The notes below the pieces were generated by a model that had not been told where the DNA came from, searched no databases, and saw only the letters and a list, made by a program, of their open reading frames with translations. A DNA stretch of 64,000 nucleotides from a bacterium 1XD21-13 (lineage in GTDB: Bacteria; Bacillota; Clostridia; Lachnospirales; Lachnospiraceae): contig QZDX01000002.1 of the NCBI GenBank assembly GCA_009917555.1, forward strand, positions 248,001-312,000, given 5' to 3'. Positions 9,405 to 18,105 of this stretch are shown here, in pieces. Numbering within the stretch: the first letter of the stretch is position 1; every line of letters starts with the position of its first letter. The position numbers and the translations under genes were made by a program.

Positions 9405-9433
9405 AATATAGCTTTATCAAAACTTTATAGCAA
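9405..9433 (-). promoter_or_regulatory. Promoter of the isomerase-transketolase-kinase-transporter operon
   Basis: On the minus strand TTGCTA (9433-9428) and TATATT (9410-9405) are separated by 17 bases, a good vegetative sigma-A pattern, about 55 bases before the isomerase start. It lies in the divergent interval shared with the LacI-family gene. Confidence 0.6.
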
Positions 9434-9439
9434 TAAATA

Positions 9440-9471
9440 GTAAAGTAATTTTCACTTTATTTTTACTTTAC
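9440..9471. promoter_or_regulatory. Candidate operator for the divergent LacI-family regulator
   Basis: A perfect 9-bp inverted repeat, GTAAAGTAA (9440-9448) and TTACTTTAC (9463-9471), separated by 14 bases. It lies between the two divergent promoters, abutting both -35 regions. Its placement suits a regulator acting on both genes, but it lacks the central CG common in LacI operators, so the assignment is tentative. Confidence 0.4.
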
Positions 9472-9475
9472 CTAC

Positions 9476-9503
9476 TTGTTTTTTTCTAAAATCCGTATAT
9501 AAT
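9476..9503 (+). promoter_or_regulatory. Promoter of the LacI-family gene
   Basis: TTGTTT at 9476-9481 and TATAAT at 9498-9503 with a 16-base spacer, about 65 bases before the start codon. The -10 hexamer is a perfect consensus. Confidence 0.6.
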
Positions 9504-9567
9504 TAAGGTGAAATAAAGCCGACAAGAGAAAGGTATGCGTTATCATAGAAATGGAGGTTCATAAGAC

Positions 9568-10587
9568 ATGGGGATCACTGCAAAGGAATTAGCAAAAAAA
9601 CTGAATCTCTCTGCCACGGCCGTATCCATGGCCCTCAATAATAAGCCTGGCGTGAGTACCACCACCCGGGATCAGGTGATCAAGGCAGCCGAGAAATACG
9701 GATATGATTTTACACGCCTTTCCTTAAAGAATGGACATTCAGGAGATATTTACTGCATCATCTACCGGGCTCACAATGCCATTTTGAATTATATGCCGAT
9801 TTTTTCTGAGATGACTGACGGGATTGAGCAGGAATGCCGAAACCAGGGCTATCAATTGAAGCTTGTCCAGATTAATGAAAAGAGAGATGATGTACAGAAG
9901 TGGATTGAGGATCTGCGGATTGCCAACTGCGCCGGGATTATTCTTCTTGGAACGGAAACCAGCCTCCATGTGTGCAAAATGTTTCTTCAGCTTTCGGTGC
10001 CGGTTCTCCTTCTGGATTCCCAGTTTGATTCTCTGGGGTGCAGCAGCGTGCTGATCAACAACCGCCAGGGGGCCTACCTTGCCACAAGCCTGCTCATCAA
10101 CCAGTGCGGCTGTCAGCCGGGATATATGCAGTCCTCCTACCAAATCGGGAACTTTGAGGAACGTCGGATTGGTTTTGATATGGCTGTCCGGGAACATGGC
10201 ATGTCCCCCTCCAATTCCATTAATCATGTCCTGCCGCCCTCCATCGAAGGGGCTCTCTCTGACATGTTGGAGCTTCTGGATCGGGGAGATACTCTGGCAA
10301 AATGCTATTTTGCAGATAACGACCTGATTGCCATAGGAGCCATGAAAGCGCTGAAGCTTCGGGGATACCGGATTCCGGAGGATGTGGCGCTTGTGGGCTT
10401 TGACAATATTTCCGAGAGCCGGATTGTGGAGCCCTCCCTCACCACCATTGATATTCCCAGAACCTTTATGGGACAGACGGCGGCCCGGCAGCTAATCCAC
10501 CAGATTACAACGCCGGTTCCCCATACGGTGAAAATTGAGATTTCTACGAAGCTGGTACGGAGGTTTTCGGTGCAGAGTGTTGTTTAA
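9568..10587 (+). CDS. LacI-family transcriptional regulator
   Basis: A 339-residue DNA-binding regulator. Residues 1-50 form the LacI helix-turn-helix and hinge helix (TAKELAKKLNLSATAVSMAL, then RDQVIKAAEKYGYDF). The rest is a periplasmic-binding-protein-like sensor domain with late blocks KCYFADNDLIAIGAM and VALVGFDNISESRIVEPS. It is transcribed away from the sugar operon and shares a 217-base intergenic region containing an inverted repeat, so it most likely represses that operon in the absence of a sugar or sugar phosphate. GGAGG lies upstream of the ATG with slightly long spacing. Confidence 0.93.
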   Translation: MGITAKELAKKLNLSATAVSMALNNKPGVSTTTRDQVIKAAEKYGYDFTRLSLKNGHSGDIYCIIYRAHNAILNYMPIFSEMTDGIEQECRNQGYQLKLVQINEKRDDVQKWIEDLRIANCAGIILLGTETSLHVCKMFLQLSVPVLLLDSQFDSLGCSSVLINNRQGAYLATSLLINQCGCQPGYMQSSYQIGNFEERRIGFDMAVREHGMSPSNSINHVLPPSIEGALSDMLELLDRGDTLAKCYFADNDLIAIGAMKALKLRGYRIPEDVALVGFDNISESRIVEPSLTTIDIPRTFMGQTAARQLIHQITTPVPHTVKIEISTKLVRRFSVQSVV

Positions 10588-10595
10588 GCCAGAAA

Positions 10596-10646
10596 TAAAA
10601 AGAGCCGGGAAATGTGATTTCTAAGCTTCACATTTCCCGGCCTTTT
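10596..10646. terminator. Bidirectional terminator
   Basis: Perfect 14-bp stem, GCCGGGAAATGTGA (10604-10617) with TCACATTTCCCGGC (10628-10641). CTTTT follows on the plus strand and TCTTTTT on the minus strand, so it can end both the LacI-family gene and the convergent gene at 10645. Confidence 0.85.
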
Positions 10647-11007
10647 ACTGTATTTTTAGAATCGCTTCCTTTTTCTCCAGAATGGCCTCCACTGCCGCAC
10701 AGGCCGGACAGTCGCAGTATTTCCCTCCGGCTGCTTTGACCGCTTTTGCATGCTCTGCCACCTCTCCTGCCTTGTCCCCGAAAACACCGGCTCCCGCCTC
10801 GGATTCGGCAAATGCGATGAGCTGATCGATGGGCATTAAGTCCTCCTCAAGCTCCGCAATGAAACCTTTGGCCTTCTTGGCTTCCTTCTCGGTTCCGACA
10901 GCATCTAACCACGCCTGAGCTGCTTCCCTTGCCTCCTGGCAGCAGGTATGTGCGTTCATAAGCTCCCTTGCTTTTTCCATTACATACTCTTTTGCATTTT
11001 GATTCAT
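10645..11007 (-). CDS. Small conserved hypothetical protein with CxCxxC motif
   Basis: A 120-residue, strongly alpha-helical, charged protein with GKYCDCPACAAVEAIL near the C-terminus and a CC pair near residue 22. The cysteines could bind a metal or form a redox pair. Similar proteins in gut Clostridia are, to my recollection, often labelled molecular chaperone Hsp90, but no Hsp90 ATPase domain is present at this length, so I do not adopt that name. The start has AAGAAAGG upstream. It is a single gene ending in the shared terminator at 10596-10646. Confidence 0.7.
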   Translation of the reverse strand: MNQNAKEYVMEKARELMNAHTCCQEAREAAQAWLDAVGTEKEAKKAKGFIAELEEDLMPIDQLIAFAESEAGAGVFGDKAGEVAEHAKAVKAAGGKYCDCPACAAVEAILEKKEAILKIQ

Positions 11008-11088
11008 TGCCTTTTTCCTTTCTTAAATTTAAATTCTAGTTTCACAGTGCTTTATATAAGCATTTATTAAGTCTCCGCTTTATGAGGG

Positions 11089-11955
11089 CTATTCCTCCCT
11101 GATATGCACATCCACCTGGTTAAAGGGAATCTCAATTCCCTCTGCGTCAAAGGCCAGCTTCACCGCCTCTGTCATATCCCACTTTGTGCTCCAGTAGTCC
11201 TCCGGTCTTACCCAGAAGCGAAGCTTCAGAATCACAGCGCTATCCGCCAGTTCGGATACTACCACCAAATGGTCCTCCTCCTTCAGCACACGCTCCTCCT
11301 GCTCCAAAAGCTTCCTGCCGGTCTCCTTTGCCTTTTTCAGATCCGCCGTGTAGGAGATTCCCACATCAATATCCAGCCGCCGCTTCTCTTGGGCCGTCAC
11401 ATTAATGAGGCTGTTGTCCGCCAGCTTGCCGTTGGGAATCACCACCTTTCGGTTATCCGGTGTCAGAAGATAGGTATAAATCATCTGAATCTCCGAAACC
11501 GTTCCCTCCAGATCTCCCTGGACAATGTAATCCCCCACCTTAAAGGGCTTCACCATAAGAAGGAGAACACCCCCTGCGAAGTTGGCTAAGCTTCCCTGCA
11601 GCGCCAGACCTGCGGCCAGACCTGCGGAGCCTACCAACGCCACCACCGAGGTCGTGTCCACGCCAAAGCCCGAGGCGATGAGCATTACCAGCACGAAATA
11701 CAAAAATGCCTTAAGCAGGGAATCAATAAATTGTATCACACCTACGTCCGCACCAGCCCGCTCCATGGAACGGCGCACAATACGGCGCAGGAGCTTAATG
11801 AGCCTGCTTCCCACAAAAAATACCACAAGGGCCATGACCACGCGCAGGCCAAAAGCTACCACCCCTGGCAGATATTCATCTATATATTGTTGAAACCGGT
11901 CGATTTCCTCCGTGATTGCTTCTATTTCCTGCGGCGTATCCGTATTCTCCAGCAT
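11089..11955 (-). CDS. Small-conductance mechanosensitive channel, MscS family
   Basis: A 288-residue membrane protein with three N-terminal hydrophobic segments. The glycine/alanine-rich pore helix (GSAGLAAGLALQGSLANFAG) is followed by the MscS beta domain (FKVGDYIVQGDLEGTVSEI, NRKVVIPNGKLADNSLIN) and an alpha/beta C-terminal domain. It opens under membrane tension to release solutes during hypo-osmotic shock. The length is typical of the short MscS/YkuT class. It lies about 30 bases beyond the glgB stop on the same strand and may be cotranscribed with it. Confidence 0.93.
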   Translation of the reverse strand: MLENTDTPQEIEAITEEIDRFQQYIDEYLPGVVAFGLRVVMALVVFFVGSRLIKLLRRIVRRSMERAGADVGVIQFIDSLLKAFLYFVLVMLIASGFGVDTTSVVALVGSAGLAAGLALQGSLANFAGGVLLLMVKPFKVGDYIVQGDLEGTVSEIQMIYTYLLTPDNRKVVIPNGKLADNSLINVTAQEKRRLDIDVGISYTADLKKAKETGRKLLEQEERVLKEEDHLVVVSELADSAVILKLRFWVRPEDYWSTKWDMTEAVKLAFDAEGIEIPFNQVDVHIREE

Positions 11956-11986
11956 GGCTTTTCCTCTACTTTATTCTGAGATGCTT

Positions 11987-14317
11987 TTATTTATTCTTGG
12001 TCACAGGCTTTTTCTTATCAGCCTTTGAATCCTGCTTTGCTGCTGCCTTGGCAGGCGCTTTCACTGCTTTTTCTTTAGCCTGGGTATTCCCCTTTTTCAC
12101 CGGAGCCTTTTCCGGCGTACAGGTAAATACGGCAATTCCCATAGGCGGAACGGTAATCTCAATAGAATTCTTCCTGCCATCGCACTCGGACCTCTTGGAC
12201 AGCTTCGCCCGCTTGTTCCGCACATCGCTTCCGCCGAAAACCTCACTGTCGCTGTTAAAGATCTCCTTATACCGCCCCTCAAAGGGCACCCCAATCTTAT
12301 GCTTCTCATAAACAAGGGGTGAGAAGTTGCATACGATAAGCAGTGTCTCCTTTGCCTTTTTCGCCTTTCTTAAAAACACCAGCATATTCTCATTGGCGGA
12401 AATATTGTTGATCCATTCAAAGCCCTCCGGCTCGTGATCCTGCTCATAAAGGGCCGGATGATCCTTTAGAAACTGATTCAAAGCCTTCACATACTCACGC
12501 ATATTTCCATGATCCTGATACTGAAGCAGATCCCAGTCCAGGCCCACATTTTCATTCCACTCCTCAAAGGGCGCGTACTCCTGCCCCATAAAGAGCAGCT
12601 TCTTTCCCGGATGGGCCATCATATATCCGTAGGCTGCGCGCAGGTTGTTGAGCTGAGAATCCCGATCTCCTGGCATTTTCCCAACCAGAGATGCCTTGCC
12701 GTGAACCACTTCATCATGGGAGAGGCTTAGGATAAAATTCTCGCTGTAGGCGTAAATCATGCTGAAGGTCAGCTCTCCGTGATGGTAGGCACGAAATACC
12801 GGGTCATAGTGCATATAGCCCATAAAGTCATTCATCCAGCCCATATTCCATTTGAAGTCAAAGCCCAGGCCGTCCTCCTCCACAGCCCCTGTCACCTTGG
12901 GCCATGCAGTGGATTCCTCCGCAATGAGAAGGGCGCCGTCCTTGCGCTTCTTGAAAATGGAATTTAAGTGCTTCAAAAACTCCACGGCCTCCAGATTCTC
13001 CTTGCCGCCGTAGATATTTGCCACCCACTCTCCGTCATTTTTCCCATAATCCAGGTACAGCATGGAGGCCACCGCGTCCATACGAATACCGTCCGCATGA
13101 TAAACCTCCGTCCAGAAGAGGGCATTTGCAATGAGGAAATTCTTTACCTGAGGGCGTCCATAGTTATAGATGAGGGTCCCCCAATGGGGATGAGAGCCCT
13201 GCCTGGGGTCCCAGTGCTCGTAGAGGCAGGTTCCGTCAAAGGAGGCCAGCCCAAAGGTATCCCTTGGAAAATGAGCCGGAACCCAGTCCAGGATTACGCC
13301 AATTCCCTGATTGTGCATATAATCCATAAAATACATAAAGTCCTCCGGCGTTCCATAGCGGGCCGTAGGCGCATAGTAGCCTGTAACCTGATAGCCCCAG
13401 GAAGCATCAAAGGGATGCTCCATCACCGGCATGAGCTCCACATGGGTGTAGCCCATTTCCTTCACATAGGGGGCCAGCTCCTGGGCAATCTCCCTGTAAT
13501 TGTAAAATTCCCGTCCTGATTCCTCCTCCGGCTTTTTCCAGGAGCCTAAGTGGAGCTCGTAGATGAGCATGGGCGATTTTTTGTAATCGGTTTTCTTTCT
13601 CTGGTCCAGCCAGGCGCTGTCTGTCCAAGCATAGGCGTTTAAATCCCGAATCACCGAAGCGGTGTTGGGGCGAAGCTCCGCCCCATTTGCATAGGGGTCT
13701 GCCTTCAACATGGGAAGACGGTTTCTGGTCTTAATCTCATATTTATAGTTTTCTCCGGCACCCAGTCCCGGAATAAAGAGCTCAAAAATTCCGGCCTCCT
13801 GAATCTTACGCATGGGGTGGCGACGTCCATCCCAGAGATTGAAATCTCCCACCACACTCACCCGTGCCGCGTTGGGGGCCCAGACTGCAAAGTAGGTGCC
13901 TTCTGTCTCCCGAATGGTCATGGGATGGGCACCCAGCTTCTCATAAATGGTATAGTGAATGCCTGCCTCAAACTTATCCACATCATTTTTTGTAAATACC
14001 TTGGGTGCAAAGGCATAAGGGTCCACAAGCTCTTCCTTTGCCCCATTGTCATACTCTACCTGATAGGTATACTCCGGGATCGTCCTTCCCGGCAGGAGAA
14101 CTGCGTAAAAGCCATTTTCGTCTGCCTGCTCCATAGGATAGGTCTTGCCGTTGCCTTTTACGATCACCGTTGCCTTTACCGCCGTAGGCAAAAAAGCCTG
14201 AATCAAAATGCCTCCCGTTACCTTATGGGGTCCGAGAATTTCCTGAGGCTCATCCTCCTCAGAATAAACCAACGCCTCAATCCTGGGCCAGTTCATCAAA
14301 TCATACAATTTACCATC
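11987..14317 (-). CDS. glgB: 1,4-alpha-glucan branching enzyme
   Basis: Cytoplasmic GH13 enzyme that introduces alpha-1,6 branches into glycogen, 776 residues. Domains in order are an N-terminal beta-sandwich, CBM48 (YFAVWAPNAARVSVVGDFN), the catalytic barrel and a C-terminal beta domain. The catalytic nucleophile lies in GIRMDAVASML, the acid/base Glu in LLIAEESTAW and the transition-state Asp in LSLSHDEVVHGK. It starts at 14317 behind AAAGGAGC. Beyond the normal end of the family (about 730 residues) is a tail of some 40 residues almost wholly Lys/Ala/Pro (VKAPAKAAAKQDSKADKKK). No other glycogen genes are visible in the window. Confidence 0.95.
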   Translation of the reverse strand, partial: DGKLYDLMNWPRIEALVYSEEDEPQEILGPHKVTGGILIQAFLPTAVKATVIVKGNGKTYPMEQADENGFYAVLLPGRTIPEYTYQVEYDNGAKEELVDPYAFAPKVFTKNDVDKFEAGIHYTIYEKLGAHPMTIRETEGTYFAVWAPNAARVSVVGDFNLWDGRRHPMRKIQEAGIFELFIPGLGAGENYKYEIKTRNRLPMLKADPYANGAELRPNTASVIRDLNAYAWTDSAWLDQRKKTDYKKSPMLIYELHLGSWKKPEEESGREFYNYREIAQELAPYVKEMGYTHVELMPVMEHPFDASWGYQVTGYYAPTARYGTPEDFMYFMDYMHNQGIGVILDWVPAHFPRDTFGLASFDGTCLYEHWDPRQGSHPHWGTLIYNYGRPQVKNFLIANALFWTEVYHADGIRMDAVASMLYLDYGKNDGEWVANIYGGKENLEAVEFLKHLNSIFKKRKDGALLIAEESTAWPKVTGAVEEDGLGFDFKWNMGWMNDFMGYMHYDPVFRAYHHGELTFSMIYAYSENFILSLSHDEVVHGKASLVGKMPGDRDSQLNNLRAAYGYMMAHPGKKLLFMGQEYAPFEEWNENVGLDWDLLQYQDHGNMREYVKALNQFLKDHPALYEQDHEPEGFEWINNISANENMLVFLRKAKKAKETLLIVCNFSPLVYEKHKIGVPFEGRYKEIFNSDSEVFGGSDVRNKRAKLSKRSECDGRKNSIEITVPPMGIAVFTCTPEKAPVKKGNTQAKEKAVKAPAKAAAKQDSKADKKKPVTKNK

Positions 14318-14336
14318 CATGCTTTTTTGCTCCTTT

Positions 14337-14447
14337 CTATTCCAGTACCGCAGCATCTAATCAGCACACCATCATCTAGAAGAATTTCCGGTCACAGAAA
14401 ACATGTGCCCGCAAATCCTTCTGTGCGCTGGTTAGATGCTGCTGTTT
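14337..14447 (-). repeat. Structured leader repeat, family 1, copy C
   Basis: Directly upstream of the glgB ribosome binding site. The outer stem GCAGCATCTAA (14350-14360) pairs perfectly with TTAGATGCTGC (14432-14442). CAGC/GCTG, AGAAG/CTTCT, ATTT/AAAT and CACA/TGTG pair inside. The minus-strand 3' flank reads TGCGGTACTGGAATAG. Confidence 0.85.
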
Positions 14448-14476
14448 CCAGTTCCGCAATATCTAAGATACTGCTG
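14447..14476 (-). repeat. Mini copy of family 1 repeat, tandem to copy C
   Basis: Same flanks as the full element (ACAGCA at one end and TGCGGAACTGGA at the other), but only a short stem between them (CAGTATCT/AGATATTG type pairing). It begins immediately after the stop codon of the HAD gene and abuts full copy C. Confidence 0.7.
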
Positions 14477-15271
14477 TCAGATAAGTCCGTACCGCTTAAG
14501 CCCCAGGTAAATTCCGTCCTCCCACATGCCCTCGGTCTTATACCTTGCCACCTTAAGCACACTTTCCTCGGAATTGCCCATAGCTGTTCCGTACTGTACA
14601 TATTGTAACATTTCTAAGTCATTTGGTCCATCCCCAAATGCATATGTATGGGAACGCGGAATTCCCAGATGTGTAATCAGCGCCTCAATCCCGTCTGCCT
14701 TGTTGATTCCGGCTGGCATCATCTCCACAAAGGGAAAGCTCTCATAGCGGACAACGGAAAAGTCCTTCTTAAGCTCCTGCACCAATGCTTCAAACGCCTT
14801 CGGGTCTGCAATTCGAACCGATATTTTGTTGGCATCATCCCTGTCAGGCTCCATCTCCTTGATGCGCTGAGGGTATTCACTGTGAAGGCGGCTCAAAACC
14901 TGGTAAAATGCGGTTGCCCTTCCTTTCTGCCGATAGCTTAGGTACTCCGGTCCTTCGAGAACCACAGCACATCCGATATTCTCAAGGCGGGGCACCGTTC
15001 GTGCCACGAGCCCATGATCAAGAAGCAGGTTGCGAATTACCCGCCCCTCATATTCTACATAGGTTCCGGCCCCTGCAATTATAGCCGGGAAACCTAGGTT
15101 GAGAATCTCCGGGAACACGCTTGCTATGGACCGCCCTGTACAAACCACCGGAATGTGTCCATTTTTTTTCAAATGCTCCAAAGCCTCCCTGGTGCTATCC
15201 GGGGTTCCCTTGTCTAACTCAAAAATAGTTCCATCAATGTCAAAAAATACGATCCTGCTGTCCTTTTTCAT
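14477..15271 (-). CDS. Cof-type HAD-IIB family phosphatase
   Basis: A 264-residue cytoplasmic HAD hydrolase. Motif I is FFDIDGTIFEL near residue 10, motif II VVCTGRS, and the late motif FGDGPNDLEMLQ supplies the Mg-binding acids; a C2B-type cap lies between. The family dephosphorylates sugar phosphates or small metabolites such as flavin and PLP precursors; the substrate here is unknown. Its ATG overlaps the ligA stop by 4 bases, so it is translationally coupled to ligA. Confidence 0.92.
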   Translation of the reverse strand: MKKDSRIVFFDIDGTIFELDKGTPDSTREALEHLKKNGHIPVVCTGRSIASVFPEILNLGFPAIIAGAGTYVEYEGRVIRNLLLDHGLVARTVPRLENIGCAVVLEGPEYLSYRQKGRATAFYQVLSRLHSEYPQRIKEMEPDRDDANKISVRIADPKAFEALVQELKKDFSVVRYESFPFVEMMPAGINKADGIEALITHLGIPRSHTYAFGDGPNDLEMLQYVQYGTAMGNSEESVLKVARYKTEGMWEDGIYLGLKRYGLI

Positions 15272-17226
15272 AATGTCAAAAACTCCTCTTCCGAAATAAT
15301 CGCCACCCCCAGCTCCTTGGCCTTTTTATTTTTGGAGGAACCGGAGGTCGTGTCATTGTTGATCAGATAGTCCGTCTTGCCTGTGACGCTTCCCGTCACC
15401 TTTCCCCCCTTGGCTTCAATCAGCTCCTTAAGCTCCTTGCGGTTGCTAAAATGGTTCAGGCTTCCGGTGATAACAAATACCTTTCCCTTTAAGGTCTGCT
15501 CTTCCTCCGATACCCTCTCCTCCTGTACAAGCGTAAGCTCTGACAGCAGGTTTTGAAAGCGCTCTCTCTTTCCTTCATCCTGAAAATAGCTGACAAAGCT
15601 TCCGGCAATCACATCTCCCACTCCGTCAATGGCTGCAAGCTCCTCCGGCTCTGCTTTCAGCATCTCTTCCACCTGGTTGTCAAAGTGCCGGCAGATAAGC
15701 TTGGCGACCGCCAGACCGATATTCGGTATCCCCAGGCTGTAAATCACTTTGGCCAGGGTAGTATTCCGGGCCTTTTCCACATTTGCCATCAGATTCTCGT
15801 AGGACTTTTCCCCAAAACCCTCCAGGGTCACCATTTCCTCCCGATGATGCTCAAGGCGGAACATGTCTGCCGGCTCATGGATAAAGCCTCTGGCAATGAA
15901 TTTCTCCAAGGTGGCCTCGGAAAGTCCCTCTATATTCAATGCATCCCGGCTGACCATGAGGGTGAAGGATTTGATCCTCTTGGCCTCACATTCGCTGTTG
16001 GTGCAATACAGGCTCTCTGCATCATTGACCTTGCGCACCTCTGTAGCTCCCCCGCAGACCGGACAGAACGCCGGAATCTCCACCGTACCGCTGCGGGTCT
16101 GGTTTTCCGCAATCTGAGGGATGATCATATTGGCCTTGTACACCTCAATGGTGTCTCCGATACCAAGCTCCAGGCCCTTCAAAATACTGATGTTGTGGAC
16201 GCTGGCCCGGCTGACCGTGGTGCCCTCAAGCTCCACCGGTTCAAAAATGGCCACCGGGTTAATCAGGCCCGTCCGGGAAGGGCTCCACTCGATTTCCCGC
16301 AGCTTTGTTTCACATATCTCATCGGCCCACTTAAAGGCCATGGAATCCCTTGGGAACTTGGAGGTCCGGCCGAGGGAGCGTCCATAGGAAATGTCGTCAT
16401 AGACAGCCACCAGACCGTCGGAGGGGAAATCATTTTTCCCTATGTGCTCTGAAAACCAGCGAACCGTCTCCTCCAGATTTTCCGCTGTCACAACCTTGTA
16501 TTCCACCACCTCAAAGCCCTGATCCCGAAGCCAGAGAAATTCCTTTTCGTGGGAATTTTCAAAGTCCATCTCTGTGGCAGACACCAGAGAAAAGGCAAAA
16601 AAGTTTACGTTCCGCTTGGCGGTGATCTCGTTGTTAAGCTGACGGACCGAGCCGCTGCACAGATTCCGGGGATTTTTGTATTTGGCGTCCACATCCTCGA
16701 TCTCCTGGTTGATTCGCTCAAACTCCCGGTAACCGATCACGGCCTCTCCCCGCAGAATCAGCTCTCCCTGATAGGGAATCTGCAGAGGGATATTCTGAAA
16801 TACCCTGGCATTGTTGGTGATCACCTCTCCAACCTCCCCATTGCCCCGGGTAACTGCCTTGAAAAGCTTGCCCTGCCGGTAGGTGAGCACAATGGTCAGG
16901 CCGTCCAGCTTCCAGGAAAGGAGGGTCCTGTGATCGCCCACCCACTCCTTTAGGTCCTCGACCTCCTTGGTTTTATCCAGGGAAAGCATGGGGCTCTCAT
17001 GACGTTCCTTTGGAAGCTCGCTTAGGACCTCATAGCCCACATGGGCCGTAGGGCTTCCCGACAGTGTAGTTCCTGTCTCCTTTTCCAAATTTAAAAGCTC
17101 ATCGTAGAGCCTGTCATACTCGTAATTGCTCATAATCTCCCTGGCTTCCTGGTAATACGCCCGGCCAGCCCGATTCAAAAGCTCTACCAGCTCCCGCATT
17201 CTTGCCTTTTTCTCATCCATTGTCAT
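15268..17226 (-). CDS. ligA: NAD-dependent DNA ligase
   Basis: Seals nicks in duplex DNA using NAD+, 652 residues. In order: the N-terminal Ia/adenylation domain with catalytic lysine in SWKLDGLTIVL, the OB domain, a four-cysteine zinc finger (CPVCGGATEV, then CTNSEC), helix-hairpin-helix repeats (GIPNIGLAVAKLI, AIDGVGDVIAGSF) and a C-terminal BRCT domain (KGKVFVITGSLNHFSNRKEL). The active-site KLDG instead of the canonical KxDGLA/KIDG form is seen in a divergent clostridial subgroup. The start at 17226 has GGAAAGGAAG upstream. A family 2 repeat lies between this gene and the pseudouridine synthase gene. Confidence 0.95.
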   Translation of the reverse strand: MTMDEKKARMRELVELLNRAGRAYYQEAREIMSNYEYDRLYDELLNLEKETGTTLSGSPTAHVGYEVLSELPKERHESPMLSLDKTKEVEDLKEWVGDHRTLLSWKLDGLTIVLTYRQGKLFKAVTRGNGEVGEVITNNARVFQNIPLQIPYQGELILRGEAVIGYREFERINQEIEDVDAKYKNPRNLCSGSVRQLNNEITAKRNVNFFAFSLVSATEMDFENSHEKEFLWLRDQGFEVVEYKVVTAENLEETVRWFSEHIGKNDFPSDGLVAVYDDISYGRSLGRTSKFPRDSMAFKWADEICETKLREIEWSPSRTGLINPVAIFEPVELEGTTVSRASVHNISILKGLELGIGDTIEVYKANMIIPQIAENQTRSGTVEIPAFCPVCGGATEVRKVNDAESLYCTNSECEAKRIKSFTLMVSRDALNIEGLSEATLEKFIARGFIHEPADMFRLEHHREEMVTLEGFGEKSYENLMANVEKARNTTLAKVIYSLGIPNIGLAVAKLICRHFDNQVEEMLKAEPEELAAIDGVGDVIAGSFVSYFQDEGKRERFQNLLSELTLVQEERVSEEEQTLKGKVFVITGSLNHFSNRKELKELIEAKGGKVTGSVTGKTDYLINNDTTSGSSKNKKAKELGVAIISEEEFLTL

Positions 17227-17235
17227 TGCTTCCTT

Positions 17236-17343
17236 TCCTTATATTTGCACATAATTTTGTGCATAACGGGATGCCCGCAGGGTGTTTCCTTATGCTTGCA
17301 CATAATTTTTGTGCATAATGGAATGCCCACATGGTGCTTTTTC
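17236..17343 (-). repeat. Family 2 intergenic repeat, two diverged units
   Basis: Two diverged copies of the 51-bp unit seen at 18106-18248. Each has the TGCACA...TGTGCA palindrome (here TTGCACATAATTTTGTGCA on the plus strand) and a second short stem (GCCCGCAGGGT; GCCCACATGGT). It fills the gap between the pseudouridine synthase stop and the ligA ribosome binding site. Confidence 0.75.
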
Positions 17344-17349
17344 AGCTCA

Positions 17350-18090
17350 TCATCCCGCTGACCCTCGGAGCAGCTCTAACAGCTCCTTTAATTCCTTATC
17401 CGTCACTCTCCGCCATGTTCCGGGGCGCATACCCTTCAACTCAATATTCAGAACACGCACACGCTTCAAATGGGTCACCTGATAGCCAAGGGCCTCGCAC
17501 ATGCGCCGTATCTGCCGATTCAGCCCCTGGGTTAAAATAATGCGGAAGCTGCATTTTCCCAGCTTTTCTACCTGGCAGGGTCTTGTCATGGCATCTAAGA
17601 GCACCTCGCCCTTTTCCTCCTTGCGAATGCGCACTCCCTTGGCCATCCGCTCTAAAAATGCATCGGTCACTGGCTTATTTACCGTGACCAGGTATTCCTT
17701 TTCATGATAATTGGCGGCGCGCATCATTTTGTTCACCAGGCTTCCGATGTTGGTCATCAGAATCAGCCCTTCGGAATCCTTGTCCAGACGTCCGATGGGG
17801 TAAATGCGGACAGGGTAGCCCACATAATCCACGATATTGCGCTTTTCTCTCCGGTCGGTGGTGCAAACCACGCCCTCAGGCTTGTAGACGGCCAGAAGCA
17901 CTTCCTCCTCGCGCTCCATAGAAATCACTTTTTTCCCCACCTTGATTTCCTGGTCCGGACGCACGCGCATACCCGTCTCGGCTTTCCGGCCGTCTACGGT
18001 GATGCGTCCTTCCTCAATCATTCTGTCCGCCTCGCGCCGGGAGCATACGCCGGCCTCGCTTAAGAATTTATTTAAACGGATTTCTTCCAT
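17350..18090 (-). CDS. 23S rRNA/16S rRNA pseudouridine synthase, RluB/RsuA family
   Basis: 246 residues that isomerise a specific uridine in rRNA. The N-terminal S4 RNA-binding domain (IRLNKFLSEAGVCSRREADR) is followed by the catalytic domain with the active Asp in YPIGRLDKDSEGLILMT, and GLNRQIRRMCEALGYQV near the end. It starts at 18090 behind GAAAGGAT; an upstream in-frame extension is translated from the DNA repeat array and is not plausible. Family 2 repeats flank the gene on both sides. Confidence 0.93.
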   Translation of the reverse strand: MEEIRLNKFLSEAGVCSRREADRMIEEGRITVDGRKAETGMRVRPDQEIKVGKKVISMEREEEVLLAVYKPEGVVCTTDRREKRNIVDYVGYPVRIYPIGRLDKDSEGLILMTNIGSLVNKMMRAANYHEKEYLVTVNKPVTDAFLERMAKGVRIRKEEKGEVLLDAMTRPCQVEKLGKCSFRIILTQGLNRQIRRMCEALGYQVTHLKRVRVLNIELKGMRPGTWRRVTDKELKELLELLRGSAG

Positions 18091-18105
18091 ATGATGTGAT
18101 CCTTT

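Noticed and set aside
1-9440. Long plus-strand open frames opposite the sugar operon
   Set aside because: They mirror the codon structure of well-supported minus-strand genes and have no family features of their own.
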